Assembly: GCF_043677095.1 (NCBI RefSeq)
Contig: NZ_JBHLJR010000001.1
Span: forward strand, 310,001-374,000
Length of the DNA: 64,000 nt
DNA from: Natronococcus roseus
GTDB taxonomy: Archaea; Halobacteriota; Halobacteria; Halobacteriales; Natrialbaceae
Direction of reading: 5' to 3'
Positions 10,988 to 19,206 of the stretch are shown here, piece after piece. A model generated the notes under the pieces. The model did not search any database, was not told the DNA's origin, and saw nothing but the letters and a program-made list of their open reading frames with translations. Both the position numbers and the translations under genes were made by a program. Position 1 is the stretch's first letter. Every line of letters starts with the position of its first letter.

Positions 10988-11452
10988 ATGGCTATCGATA
11001 CCGTCCTGCTCGCGGTCGGGCCGATGGACACCGTCCGGGCCGAGGAGCTCGCCGAGACCGTCCTCGAGATCGCGGCCCCGCTCGAGGCGACCGTCGTGAT
11101 CGGCCACGCGTTCACCGAGGCGGAGTACGAGGAGTTCCGCGAGAACCTCGGCTTCGAGGAGCGCGTCGAGGACGTCGACCCCACCGCGGTCGCAGCCCGT
11201 CGGCCGCCGGTTTCCGACCTCGAGGAGCGTCTCTCGGCGGCGGGCGTCGAGACCGAGATCCGCGGGACGCTCGGCGACGTCGGCACCGAGGTCGTCGAGC
11301 TGGCGCGGGCGGTCGACGCCGACCGGCTGGTCGTCGGGGGTCGGCGCCGCTCGCCGGCCGAGAAGGCGGTGCTCGGCTCGGTCTCCCAGGAGATCATCCT
11401 CGACGCTCCCTGTCCCGTCACCTACTACCGGGATCTCGACGTGATGGAGTGA
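10988..11452 (+). CDS. Universal stress protein (UspA family), copy 2
   Basis: 154-residue paralog of the gene at 9757: MAIDTVLLAVGPMDTVRAEE versus MTLQTILLAVGPGDADRTDE, and VVGGRRRSPAEKAVLGSVSQ as the ATP-loop signature, followed by PCPVTYYRD. The ATG at 10988 has gttaag about 30 nt upstream, so a leaderless transcript is likely; the longer frame start at 10925 lies inside IS-flanking sequence. It acts as a cytosolic nucleotide-binding stress protein. Divergence between copies is moderate, so the duplication predates the IS insertion. Confidence 0.92.
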   Translation: MAIDTVLLAVGPMDTVRAEELAETVLEIAAPLEATVVIGHAFTEAEYEEFRENLGFEERVEDVDPTAVAARRPPVSDLEERLSAAGVETEIRGTLGDVGTEVVELARAVDADRLVVGGRRRSPAEKAVLGSVSQEIILDAPCPVTYYRDLDVME

Positions 11453-11465
11453 GCGGGGCGGACGG

Positions 11466-11918
11466 CTACTCGTCCTCGCTCGTGGTCCGTTCTGTCGGCT
11501 CGTCTCGATCTGCCCGCTCCTTCCACCGTTGCTCCTGCCGTCGCTCGGGAACGTGGCGCCGACCGTCGACTAGCTCTCGCCGGACGCGGGCCTCGAGCGC
11601 GGCCGTCTCGGCCAGCAGCGTCCCCTGAAAGTCCTCGAGCACGTCGTACGACCAGCGGTCGCCGTCGACGACGCCGTGTGGGAGTAGCTGGGTTCGAATG
11701 GCGTCGGCGAGGTCGTCGTGACCGCTTTCTCTGAGCAGCTGTTCGGCGTCGTCGAGGTGGTCCATCCCGTGGCCCGTCGCGTGGTGGAACTCGAGCAGAC
11801 AGCCCTGAGCGCGCTGGAGCCACTCGAAGCCGAGTTCGACCTCGTGGAGCGCCTCGAGCTCCGCGTCGGTGAGCGCCGCACCCGGCACCGGGTCGGAGTC
11901 GTACTCGTCGGTTGCCAT
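11466..11918 (-). CDS. Conserved haloarchaeal hypothetical protein
   Basis: 150-residue acidic, mostly helical protein, not recognised. The central helix carries a His-rich stretch (LLEFHHATGHGMDHLDDAEQLL) that could bind metal or heme, though no known site is matched. The C-terminal 35 residues are charged and low-complexity (RRHVPERRQEQRWKERADRD). There is no signal peptide or membrane segment. It is convergent with the second UspA gene, 13 nt between stops. The ATG at 11918 gives MATDEYDSDPVPG. Confidence 0.75.
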   Translation of the reverse strand: MATDEYDSDPVPGAALTDAELEALHEVELGFEWLQRAQGCLLEFHHATGHGMDHLDDAEQLLRESGHDDLADAIRTQLLPHGVVDGDRWSYDVLEDFQGTLLAETAALEARVRRELVDGRRHVPERRQEQRWKERADRDEPTERTTSEDE

Positions 11919-12033
11919 ACGTTCCCTATGTTCTCATGTGTCATACCTGTGGCGTCCGAGCGTGGTTCGGTCGCTACTCGGTGCCGAGTGAAGATACCGG
12001 TAGTTAAGTACGACGACCGTGCTCTGCTGTAGT

Positions 12034-13011
12034 ATGGTCTACTACGCGGGCGTCGACCTCGGCGCGACGAACGTCCGGGCGGCCGTCGCGACCGACGACG
12101 CGACGACGATCGGCATCAGTCGCAACGGGACGCCGCGGGGTCCCACCGGGATCGACGTTACCGAGGGGGTTCTTCGAACGCTTCGCGAGGCGTGTGGCGA
12201 CGCCGGGGTCGCACCCGAGGAGATCGCCGCCGCGGGCATCGGCTCGATCGGCCCGTTCGACCTCGCGGAGGGAGCGGTGATCGATCCGGCGAACCTGCCC
12301 GACTCGATCGACCGCATCCCGCTGACGGGTCCGATCGAGAAGCTCATCGACAGCGACGAGGTCCACCTCCACAACGACACCGCCGCGGGCGTCATCGGCG
12401 AGCGGTTCCACGCCGCCCGCAACCCCGACGACATGGTCTATATTACCCTCTCATCGGGCGTCGGCGCCGGCGTCTGCTGTGACGGCGAGATACTGGCCGG
12501 CTGGGACGGCAACGTCGGCGAGGTCGGTCACTGCGTCATCGATCCGCGCGGCCGGCTGACCTGCGGCTGCGGCCACGACGGCCACTGGGAGGCGTACTGC
12601 TCGGGCAACGGCATCCCCGACTTCGCGCGGCTGCTGGCCGACGACGATCCGACCGTCTCGACGGAGCTCCCCCTCGAGAGCCCCGACTTTACCGCGAAGG
12701 ACGTCTTCGAGCTGGCCGGCGAGGACGAGCTGGCCGACTACACTATCGAGCAGCTCGCCCACTGGAACGCGATCGGGGTCACCAACGTCGTCCAGTCGTT
12801 CGCGCCGATCGTCGTCTCCTTCGGCGGGGCCGTCGCCCTGCACAACGAGGCGCTGGTCGTCGACCCGATCCGCGAACGCGTCTCGGGGATGCTGTTGAAC
12901 AACGTCCCCGAGATCCGGGTCACCGACCACGGCGACGACGTCGTTCTCGAGGGAGCGATCGCCAGCGCCCTGACCGAGGGGACGGGCGACAGACAGCGAA
13001 TGCGAAGCTGA
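12034..13011 (+). CDS. ROK family sugar kinase (glucokinase-like)
   Basis: 325-residue ROK kinase that would phosphorylate glucose or a related hexose with ATP in the cytosol. The phosphate-1 motif GVDLGATNVRAAV is at residues 6-18, sugar-binding HLHNDTAAG in the middle, and the ROK zinc motif GHCVIDPRGRLTCGCGHDGH followed by WEAYCSG. The adenosine region is SFGGAVALHNEAL. The ATG at 12034 has a gttaagta box about 30 nt upstream, supporting it over the in-frame ATG at 12019. ROK members may also act on N-acetyl sugars, so specificity is tentative. Confidence 0.88.
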   Translation: MVYYAGVDLGATNVRAAVATDDATTIGISRNGTPRGPTGIDVTEGVLRTLREACGDAGVAPEEIAAAGIGSIGPFDLAEGAVIDPANLPDSIDRIPLTGPIEKLIDSDEVHLHNDTAAGVIGERFHAARNPDDMVYITLSSGVGAGVCCDGEILAGWDGNVGEVGHCVIDPRGRLTCGCGHDGHWEAYCSGNGIPDFARLLADDDPTVSTELPLESPDFTAKDVFELAGEDELADYTIEQLAHWNAIGVTNVVQSFAPIVVSFGGAVALHNEALVVDPIRERVSGMLLNNVPEIRVTDHGDDVVLEGAIASALTEGTGDRQRMRS

Positions 13012-13367
13012 CACCGACCGTTGTCCGTCGACTCCGGTCCGGCGCGCTATGTGGTCCGTCGGCCGCGCGTGCCGGGGATCGCGTCGGCAGTTTTCTCGCG
13101 CGCTCGAGCCGTCAGCCGTGTCGTTCCACTCTCGGCCGAATTCTCACCGAACCGCAGCGTTTGTACTCGAGGGACGTCGAGAACCGCCCTCCGGCCGCGA
13201 GTCGCCTCGGCGCACGTTCATCGCGGACCGCGGGCGACGCGGCCACGCGGGGTAGCGTTCGACCCGCTGAGCGCGTCCGAACTGGAACCGGTCCGTCGGC
13301 GCTGTATCGAACGATCGTGAGGGTTTCCGACCAAACCTATTCATCGCTCGAGTCCGTAGATCGGGCG
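13012..13367. other. Gene-free stretch between ROK kinase and NifU-like gene
   Basis: 356 bp without a convincing gene. Frames present are Arg/Ser-rich and lack acidic haloarchaeal composition. The last 50 bp include ccaaacctattcatcg, a plausible TATA region for the NifU-like gene. No repeat or RNA structure was recognised in the rest. Confidence 0.5.
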
Positions 13368-13730
13368 ATGACTGACTCCGAGGACGACCCGCTCAAAGAC
13401 CGAGTCGAGGCGTGGCTCACGCGCGAGATGCCGATCATCCAGATGCACGGAGGGACCAGCGCGGTCCGGAAGGCCGACCCCGACGACGGCGAGGTCATCA
13501 TCGAACTCGGCGGCGGCTGCAAGGGGTGTTCGGTCGGCGACATCACGACGAGCAACATCGAGGCCGAACTGATCACGTGGTCCGAGATCGACGAGGTCAC
13601 GGTTCGCATCCCGGACGCCCGCGAGAGCCTCGGCGGCCCGGACCAGGCCGAGTCGATCATGGGGGTCGACCGCACCGAGGGTGGACGGGGCGACTGGGGC
13701 TCCTCGAACCCCGGCGAGGACCACCTCTAA
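13368..13730 (+). CDS. NifU-like Fe-S scaffold domain protein
   Basis: 120-residue protein with a NifU C-terminal-type domain. The motif ELGGGCKGCSVGDITTSNIE holds the CxxC pair that assembles or carries a [4Fe-4S] cluster for transfer to apo-proteins. The C-terminal 30 residues are Gly/Asp-rich and probably disordered. The start at 13368 (MTDSEDDPLKDRVEAWL) sits where the acidic sequence begins; upstream in-frame codons are Arg-rich. It likely supports Fe-S enzymes such as glutamate synthase or formate dehydrogenase; no isc/suf genes are adjacent. Confidence 0.88.
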   Translation: MTDSEDDPLKDRVEAWLTREMPIIQMHGGTSAVRKADPDDGEVIIELGGGCKGCSVGDITTSNIEAELITWSEIDEVTVRIPDARESLGGPDQAESIMGVDRTEGGRGDWGSSNPGEDHL

Positions 13731-13784
13731 GTCCGATCTCGAGCGGCCGTGGCGGCTGTTGACACGGCCGGAGAGTTTTGGGAA

Positions 13785-13826
13785 GTCCTATATCCTTTTA
13801 CACGCCCATTACGGAGTCACAGAGTA
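13785..13826 (+). promoter_or_regulatory. Promoter of the ACT-homoserine dehydrogenase operon
   Basis: The AT-rich element ctatatcctttta (13788-13800) is centred about 32 nt before an ATG at 13826, placing the start site at roughly 13820-13825. A transcript from here would begin almost at the mini-ORF rather than at the ACT gene. Confidence 0.55.
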
Positions 13827-13873
13827 TGACAACGCCTGGACGCCCGCAGTTCGGAGGTGACGACGATGGCTGA
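13826..13873 (+). CDS. Putative 15-codon leader ORF
   Basis: An ATG that lies a few nt after the predicted start site opens a 15-residue frame (MTTPGRPQFGGDDDG), ending at a TGA that overlaps the start of the ACT gene (ATG at 13866). A Shine-Dalgarno GGAGG at 13853-13857 lies inside it, correctly spaced for the ACT start. The layout is one of a leaderless leader peptide followed by coupled reinitiation. It has no run of Thr, Ile or Met codons, so classical attenuation is not indicated. Confidence 0.35.
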   Translation: MTTPGRPQFGGDDDG

Positions 13874-14432
13874 CGCGCCCGAGCCCGAGTCCGACGAGGA
13901 GGAACCCGAGACCGACGGCGGCGTACGCGCCTACACCGTCCGCCTCGAACTGGTCGACGAGCCCGGCGAGTTGCTCCGCGCGCTCGAGCCGATCTCGGCC
14001 AACGGCGGCAATCTCCTGAGCATCCACCACGAGCGCGGCAACATCACGCCGCGGGGCCACATCCCCGTCGAGGTCGACCTCGAGAGCCCGCCCGAGCGCT
14101 TCGACGGGATCGTCGACGCGCTGCGAGACGCCGGCATCAACGTGATCCAGGCCGGCGCGGAACACTACGGCGAGGAGCTCTCGGTCGTCCTTGTCGGCGA
14201 CCTCGTCGAGACCGACCTCTCGGAGACGCTCTCGCGGGTCGAGAGCGAGGCCGACGCGGTCGTCAAGGACCTCTCGCTGGCGGCCCCCGAGGGGACGAAC
14301 GCGACCGCGAGCGCGCGACTCCGGCTCGCGATCGACTCCGGCCGCGCCGAGCAGGTCTTCGAGACGATCCGCGCGATCGGCACCGACAAGGAACTGACCG
14401 TCGTCGAGCCGCTGCTCGGAGGTGAGGCCTGA
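13866..14432 (+). CDS. ACT domain amino acid-binding regulatory protein
   Basis: 188-residue protein with an N-terminal ACT domain (residues 20-95; YTVRLELVDEPGELLRALEP, then GNLLSIHHERG, typical of amino-acid-binding ACTs). A second, weaker ACT-like half follows (ELSVVLVGDLVETDLSETL onward). The start at 13866 is set by GGAGG 8 nt upstream. Its stop TGA overlaps the homoserine dehydrogenase ATG by one base, so it probably is the separate allosteric subunit that lets threonine or another aspartate-family amino acid inhibit that enzyme. The pairing is common in haloarchaea; ligand is inferred. Confidence 0.88.
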   Translation: MADAPEPESDEEEPETDGGVRAYTVRLELVDEPGELLRALEPISANGGNLLSIHHERGNITPRGHIPVEVDLESPPERFDGIVDALRDAGINVIQAGAEHYGEELSVVLVGDLVETDLSETLSRVESEADAVVKDLSLAAPEGTNATASARLRLAIDSGRAEQVFETIRAIGTDKELTVVEPLLGGEA

Positions 14433-15379
14433 TGCGACTCGCTATCGTCGGGGCCGGCGACGTCGGTCGATCGGTCGCCGACCTCGCAGGTGAGTACGGC
14501 CACGAGGTCGTCGCGATCGCCGACTCGAGCGGCGCGTCGGTCGACGCCGACGGGATCGACGTCGAGGGTGCCCTCGAGCGCAAGGCCGGGGGCGAGCCCG
14601 TCGGCACCGCCGACCCCGCGACGCTCTTCGAGACCGACTACGACGTCCTCGTCGAGGCGACGCCGACGACGCTGGGCGACGCCGAGCCCGGCTTCACCCA
14701 CGTCGAGCGCGCGCTCGAGACCGACCACCACGTCGTGTTAGCGAACAAGGGACCCGTCGCCGAGCGCTACGAGGAGCTGCGCGCGCTCGAGGCCGACAGC
14801 GCGGGTTCGATCCGTTTCGAGGCGACCGTCGGCGGCGCCATCCCGGTGCTGTCGACGATCGAGGACTGTACGCCCCAAGCGGTGACGGCGGCCCGAGGCG
14901 TGCTCAACGGCACCGCGAACTTCATCCTCACGCGCATGGCCGCGGAGGGACTCGACTACGAGCACGTGCTCGCGGAGGCCCAGGACCTCGGCGTGGCGGA
15001 AGCCGATCCCACCTTCGACGTCGACGGCACCGACGCCGCGCTGAAGTTCGTCATCCTCGCGAACGTGCTGGCCGACGGCGGGTTCTCGCTCGAGGACGCG
15101 ACCGTCGAGGGGATCCAGTCGATTCCCGGGAGCGCGCTCGAGCTCGCGGCCGAGGACGGCCGGACGATCCGGCTCATCGGCGAGGCCTCCCGCGATGGGG
15201 TCCGCGTCGGGCCGCGGCTCGTCCCCGAAAACGGCGCGCTCGCGGTGACGGGGACGCGAAACATCGTCCAGCTCGAGACCAAACACGCGGGCAGCCTCCA
15301 CAACAGCGGCCGGGGCGCGGGCGGTCCGGAGACCGCGACGGCGGTGCTGTCGGACGTCGGTCGACTGCCGGAGCTGTAG
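14432..15379 (+). CDS. hom: Homoserine dehydrogenase
   Basis: 315-residue NAD(P)-dependent enzyme that reduces aspartate semialdehyde to homoserine for threonine and methionine synthesis. The nucleotide motif is VGAGDVGRSVADLAGEYG at residues 6-23. Substrate-region motifs are VLANKGPVA, ATVGGAIPVLSTIEDC, GVLNGTANFILTRM and EADPTFDVDGTDAALKFVIL. It lacks the C-terminal ACT domain found in many bacterial enzymes; that function is supplied in trans by the preceding gene, with which it overlaps (TGATG). Confidence 0.94.
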   Translation: MRLAIVGAGDVGRSVADLAGEYGHEVVAIADSSGASVDADGIDVEGALERKAGGEPVGTADPATLFETDYDVLVEATPTTLGDAEPGFTHVERALETDHHVVLANKGPVAERYEELRALEADSAGSIRFEATVGGAIPVLSTIEDCTPQAVTAARGVLNGTANFILTRMAAEGLDYEHVLAEAQDLGVAEADPTFDVDGTDAALKFVILANVLADGGFSLEDATVEGIQSIPGSALELAAEDGRTIRLIGEASRDGVRVGPRLVPENGALAVTGTRNIVQLETKHAGSLHNSGRGAGGPETATAVLSDVGRLPEL

Positions 15380-15535
15380 TCGCCGTCTGCGAGCCGCTGC
15401 ACTCCGGTATCGTCGGTCGACGGTCGTTCGGCGCGTTCGACTTCCCTCACCTCGACGCCGTCGTCCGGTAATCGAAATCGTGCGTACGAGACACAAACCG
15501 CAAGCCGGCGTCGGGTTCGGTCGAATACGCTTTCG

Positions 15536-15600
15536 AAATGGTTTTAACCGCAACGAGCAAAAGATACCGACATAAGCGCCTTTGCGCGTGAGCTACAACA
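15536..15600 (+). promoter_or_regulatory. Promoter of tef1A-rps10
   Basis: An AT-rich box gaaatggttttaaccg (15534-15549) precedes the tef1A ATG by about 55-60 nt, giving a predicted short 5' leader of about 30 nt. The leader (taccgacataagcgcctttg) lacks a clear Shine-Dalgarno sequence. The remaining part of the 221-bp gap 15380-15600 shows nothing else recognisable. Confidence 0.5.
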
Positions 15601-16863
15601 ATGAGCGACAAACGACACCAGAACCTGGCCATCATCGGTCACGTTGACCACGGGAAGAGTACGCTCGTGGGACGCCTCCTCTACGAGACGGGAAGCGTAC
15701 CAGAGCACGTCATTGAACAGCACCGCGAAGAAGCGGAAGAGAAGGGCAAAGGCGGCTTCGAGTTCGCCTACGTCATGGACAACCTCGCGGAGGAGCGAGA
15801 GCGCGGTGTCACTATCGACATCGCCCACCAGGAGTTCTCGACCGAAGAGTACGAGTTCACTATCGTTGACTGTCCTGGTCACCGCGACTTCGTCAAGAAC
15901 ATGATCACTGGCGCGAGCCAGGCCGACAACGCCGTCCTCGTCGTCGCCGCCGACGACGGCGTCGCACCCCAGACCCAGGAGCACGTCTTCCTGGCCCGCA
16001 CCCTGGGTATCGACGAGCTGATCATCGGCGTCAACAAGATGGACGTCGTCGACTACAAGGAGGACACCTTCGACGAGGTCGTCGAGGAAGTCAACCAGCT
16101 GCTCAAGCAGGTTCAGTTCCAGACCGACGGCGCCTCGTTCATCCCGATCTCGGCGTTCGAGGGCGACAACATCGCCGAGACCTCCGAGAACACGTCGTGG
16201 TACGACGGCCGTACCCTGCTCGAGGCCCTGAACGACCTGCCGGAGCCGGAGCCGCCGACGGACGCGCCGCTCCGACTCCCGATCCAGGACGTTTACACGA
16301 TCTCCGGCATCGGTACCGTCCCAGTCGGACGTATCGAGACCGGTATCATGAACGTCGGCGACGACGTCTCCTTCCAGCCCAGCGACGTGGGCGGCGAAGT
16401 GAAGACGATCGAGATGCACCACGAGGAGGTCCCCAAGGCCGAGCCCGGTGACAACGTCGGATTCAACGTCCGCGGCATCGGCAAGGACGACATCCGCCGC
16501 GGTGACGTCTGTGGCCCCGCCGAGGACCCGCCAAGCGTCGCCGAGACGTTCCAGGCGCAGGTCGTCGTCATGCAGCACCCCTCGGTCATCACGGCCGGCT
16601 ACACGCCGGTCTTCCACGCCCACACGGCCCAGGTCGCCTGTACGATCGAGTCCATCGACAAGAAGATGGACCCCGCAAGCGGCGAGGTCGCCGAGGAGAA
16701 CCCCGACTTCATCCAGTCGGGTGACGCTGCTGTGGTCACCATCCGACCGCAGAAGCCCCTCAGCATCGAGCCGTCCAGCGAGATCCCCGAACTCGGGAGC
16801 TTCGCCATCCGTGACATGGGTCAGACCATCGCGGCCGGCAAGGTCCTCGAGGTCAACGAATAA
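15601..16863 (+). CDS. tef1A: Translation elongation factor EF-1 alpha
   Basis: 420-residue GTPase that delivers aminoacyl-tRNA to the ribosome. G1 is GHVDHGKST at residues 14-22, G2 in RERGVTIDIAHQEF, G3 DCPGHRDFVKNMITGASQAD, G4 NKMD and G5 in ISAFEGDN. Domains II and III follow (GVPVGRIETG-like GIGTVPVGRIETGIM). Length matches other archaeal aEF1A. The rps10 gene begins 1 nt after its stop, the conserved archaeal order. Codon usage is less CTCGAG-rich, as expected for a highly expressed gene. Confidence 0.98.
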   Translation: MSDKRHQNLAIIGHVDHGKSTLVGRLLYETGSVPEHVIEQHREEAEEKGKGGFEFAYVMDNLAEERERGVTIDIAHQEFSTEEYEFTIVDCPGHRDFVKNMITGASQADNAVLVVAADDGVAPQTQEHVFLARTLGIDELIIGVNKMDVVDYKEDTFDEVVEEVNQLLKQVQFQTDGASFIPISAFEGDNIAETSENTSWYDGRTLLEALNDLPEPEPPTDAPLRLPIQDVYTISGIGTVPVGRIETGIMNVGDDVSFQPSDVGGEVKTIEMHHEEVPKAEPGDNVGFNVRGIGKDDIRRGDVCGPAEDPPSVAETFQAQVVVMQHPSVITAGYTPVFHAHTAQVACTIESIDKKMDPASGEVAEENPDFIQSGDAAVVTIRPQKPLSIEPSSEIPELGSFAIRDMGQTIAAGKVLEVNE

Positions 16864-17172
16864 ATGCAGCAGGCACGCGTTCGACTCGCGGGCACCAGTC
16901 CGGAGGACCTGGACGACATCTGCGACGATGTCCGCGAGATCGCGAGTAACACCGGCGTCAACCTGAGCGGTCCGATCCCGCTGCCGACGAAGACCCTCGA
17001 GGTGCCGACCCGGAAGTCGCCTGACGGCGAGGGCACCGCCACGTGGGAGCACTGGGAGATGCGCGTCCACAAGCGCCTGATCGATCTGGACGCCGACGAA
17101 CGCGCACTCCGCCAGCTCATGCGCATCCAGGTGCCGAACGACGTTTCGATCGAGATCGTCCTCGAGGACTGA
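16864..17172 (+). CDS. rps10: 30S ribosomal protein uS10
   Basis: 102-residue S10 of the small ribosomal subunit head. Archaeal features are QQARVRLAGTSPEDLDDICD at the start, SGPIPLPTKTLEVPTRKSPD in the middle, WEMRVHKRLIDLDADERALR, and the C-terminal VPNDVSIEIVLED. It follows tef1A directly, without a gap, and is surely cotranscribed. The ATG at 16864 is the only sensible start. Confidence 0.98.
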   Translation: MQQARVRLAGTSPEDLDDICDDVREIASNTGVNLSGPIPLPTKTLEVPTRKSPDGEGTATWEHWEMRVHKRLIDLDADERALRQLMRIQVPNDVSIEIVLED

Positions 17173-17279
17173 TCTCGACCGCGGATTTTCCGTTTTTCGC
17201 GCCCCGGTAGCCGCGGTACTGTCACAGCAGGCGAGTGTAGGCCGCGTGAACTTTTACTACCGTAACCCATACCGGGAGT

Positions 17280-17939
17280 ATGGTGACCCGCTCGCGCCGC
17301 AGCTCCGATACCGACTTCCGCTCCGGGAGTCCCATCCTCGAGGTGCTGGTGATCTTCGTGGTCGTGCTCGTCGCCCAGACGATTGCCGCAGCTATCAGCG
17401 CCGGATTGATGGCCGGGCTGTTCGTCCTCGGGCCGCCCCTGACCGCGAACCCCTGGACGATCATCACCAGCGTCTACGCCCACAGCGGGCTCGGTCACCT
17501 GCTCTCGAACAGCGTCGGGCTCGTGCTGTTCGGGTGGCCGATCGCCCGCGCGACGACGCGGCTGCGCTTTCACACGTTCTTCCTCGTGACGGGCGCGCTC
17601 GCCGGAATCACGCAGGTGGTGGCGAGCAGCTTCTTCGCCTCGATCGGCGTCGGCGACCCGACCGCCGTCCTCGGCGCCAGCGGCGCGGTGTTCGCGCTGG
17701 CGGGCTACCTGATCGCCGGCAACCGCCTCTCGGATGCGTTCGCGTCGGTCGTCGAGATCCCCCGGTGGGCCGCCGTGGCCGTCTTCGTCGTCCTCGCGGG
17801 CGTGATCACGATCGCGACGGGCGCCCCCGGCGTCGCCCTGATCGCCCACTTCACCGGGTTCCTGCTCGGCCTGCTCGCCGGTCGGGCCGGGGTTCTGGAC
17901 GTGGGCTCGAGGAGGGCTCGAGCCGGCTCGACGGCGTGA
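17280..17939 (+). CDS. Rhomboid family intramembrane serine protease
   Basis: 219-residue membrane protein with about six to seven helices. Catalytic Ser is in LGASGAVFALAGYL (GxSG motif), the catalytic His in ALIAHFTGFLLG, and the oxyanion Asn region in SGLGHLLSNSVGLVLFGWP. Rhomboids cut substrates within membrane helices; haloarchaeal members have been linked to glycosylation and surface-protein maturation. The gene stands alone between rps10 and the tRNA. ATG at 17280. Confidence 0.93.
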   Translation: MVTRSRRSSDTDFRSGSPILEVLVIFVVVLVAQTIAAAISAGLMAGLFVLGPPLTANPWTIITSVYAHSGLGHLLSNSVGLVLFGWPIARATTRLRFHTFFLVTGALAGITQVVASSFFASIGVGDPTAVLGASGAVFALAGYLIAGNRLSDAFASVVEIPRWAAVAVFVVLAGVITIATGAPGVALIAHFTGFLLGLLAGRAGVLDVGSRRARAGSTA

Positions 17940-18066
17940 TCGTCTTGGAGGTGACTCGAGGGTGGGAGTGTGGGAGGCCTGGCTCGAGGCCCGTCGCGTG
18001 TCCTCGCGGCCCACGTCGTTTCCGAAACGCAAGCTACAAGTAGAAACCGCGGGTAGAAACGGTCGC

Positions 18067-18138
18067 GGGCTCGTAGATCAGTGGTAGATCGCTTCCTTCG
18101 CAAGGAAGAGGCCCTGGGTTCAAATCCCAGCGAGTCCA
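18067..18138 (+). tRNA. tRNA-Ala (anticodon CGC)
   Basis: 72-nt cloverleaf. The acceptor stem GGGCTCG pairs with CGAGTCC (one G-U), with discriminator A at 18138. The D arm is GATC...GATC, the anticodon stem CTTCC/GGAAG encloses TTCGCAA giving anticodon CGC, and the T arm CTGGG/CCCAG encloses TTCAAAT. CCA is not encoded. Anticodon CGC reads GCG (Ala). Confidence 0.93.
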
Positions 18139-18445
18139 CTATTTTGCACCGCGAGCAAACTCGCGAGCGGTGCACATAGTTGTCGACGCTGGGATTTGAA
18201 CTAGACCAGTCGCAGCCCGGGAAGCGAGCGCAGCGAGCGACCCGGAACGCCTGGGCGTAGTTCAATATCCCAGCGAGTCCATTTCCTTCCGCTCACTTCG
18301 TTCGCTCCAGTCAATGAACTCGCTGTACCTCGCAAACTGGTTCGAAAGACGCTACGCGTCTTTCGTCATCACGAAAGGCGGTGCTGTGCACCGCCTTTCG
18401 AACGACTTCGGGTTTGCTCAGTCCCAGCGAGTCCATTTCTTTCCG
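18139..18445. repeat. Degenerate copies of the tRNA-Ala 3' end and strong hairpins
   Basis: The tRNA 3' end tcccagcgagtcca recurs at 18268-18281 and 18422-18435. The second copy keeps most of a T arm (cctgggcgtagttcaatatcccag, 18250-18273). Copies two and three share the following tttc(c/t)ttccgc. An inverted T-arm piece gctgggatttgaac lies at 18188-18201. Between them are near-perfect hairpins at about 18146-18173, 18344-18367 and 18373-18402. This is the signature expected of old att-site duplications at a tRNA used for integration. No integrase is present. Confidence 0.7.
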
Positions 18446-18570
18446 CCACTCAGCCGCTCCCTCGGAGACACCCTCGACTCGAGGATTGCCACCCGTCAAA
18501 AACTTCGAATCAGCGTCTTCCCGCCAATTACGATGCTCGAGCTGCAATCTTCGGATATAGAACCTTCTCT
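18446..18570 (-). pseudogene. Decayed paralog of the 76-residue gene at 19972-20202
   Basis: Reading the minus strand, a frame with one internal stop gives TLIRSF*RVAILESRVSP, matching TLVRTFERVTILESGWLRG of the intact gene at 19972. The upstream part (IRRLQLEHRNWRE versus IEVEFELEWGDRRGE) fits only in another frame, so there is at least one single-base frameshift. The copy stops at the third tRNA-end repeat. An open frame on the minus strand at 18311-18619 is a composite of these pieces, not a gene. Confidence 0.6.
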
Positions 18571-18691
18571 TGCAGTTAGGACACGTTCTCGTGCAGCTCC
18601 CGAGCCGTGCCCTCTTCAAAACGAGGGTTGTTCCCTGCCCGGTAGAATTCGAGGGGGATATTTTGGCGCTCCTGCTGGTGCGTCTCCCTGT

Positions 18692-19156
18692 ATGACCAAC
18701 TCACCACCCAGCTCCGCGCGAGCGGACGCCTCGTCCTGCCCGGCGAAAACGCGGTTCGACCTCGAGCGCCGACGCATCCTGCTCGCGGCGGGAACTGCAG
18801 GGAGTATCGCGGTCAGTGGCTGTCTGGACGACGATTCGGACGACGAATCGGAGGACGCTGCGGCACACGACGTCGTCTTCCTCGAGGACGGAACGGAGAC
18901 CGAGGTGACGATCGAGGAGACCGAGGAACTGCTGTATCCGGCCCTCGAGGCGGACGTGGACATCCCGTACTCGTGTGAAGTCGGCAGCTGCGGCGAGTGT
19001 ACCGCGAGGTACGACGGGGACGCTACCGACGTCGTCAGTCACGATGACAACGAGTACCTCGACGAGGACCAGATCGCCGACGGGTGGCTGTTGACCTGTG
19101 TCGCGTATCCACGAGACGGTGCCGAACTCGAGGTTACGCATCCGGACGATGCCTAA
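18692..19156 (+). CDS. Tat/lipobox-anchored 2Fe-2S ferredoxin
   Basis: 154-residue exported electron carrier. The N-terminal signal has a twin Arg (ERRRILLAAGTAGSIA) and a lipobox ending at Cys (VSGC), followed by an acidic linker. The mature part is a plant-type [2Fe-2S] domain: VVFLEDGTETEVTIEE, cluster Cys in SCEVGSCGECTARY (CxxxxCxxC) and the fourth Cys in WLLTCVAYP. The protein should sit on the outer face of the membrane. The next gene, 50 nt on, encodes a b-type cytochrome-like membrane protein, the likely partner. The ATG at 18692 gives the proper signal peptide. Confidence 0.88.
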   Translation: MTNSPPSSARADASSCPAKTRFDLERRRILLAAGTAGSIAVSGCLDDDSDDESEDAAAHDVVFLEDGTETEVTIEETEELLYPALEADVDIPYSCEVGSCGECTARYDGDATDVVSHDDNEYLDEDQIADGWLLTCVAYPRDGAELEVTHPDDA

Positions 19157-19206
19157 CACCGTGCCCAGTTCTCACCGACAGATGAACCCCGACCGATACT
19201 CGAACG

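Noticed and set aside
18250..18281. Second tRNA-like copy as functional gene
   Set aside because: Only a distorted T arm and the acceptor 3' strand are present; no D or anticodon arm.
18311..18619. 102-codon minus-strand open frame
   Set aside because: Built from hairpins, tRNA-end repeats and a pseudogene fragment; not a coherent protein.
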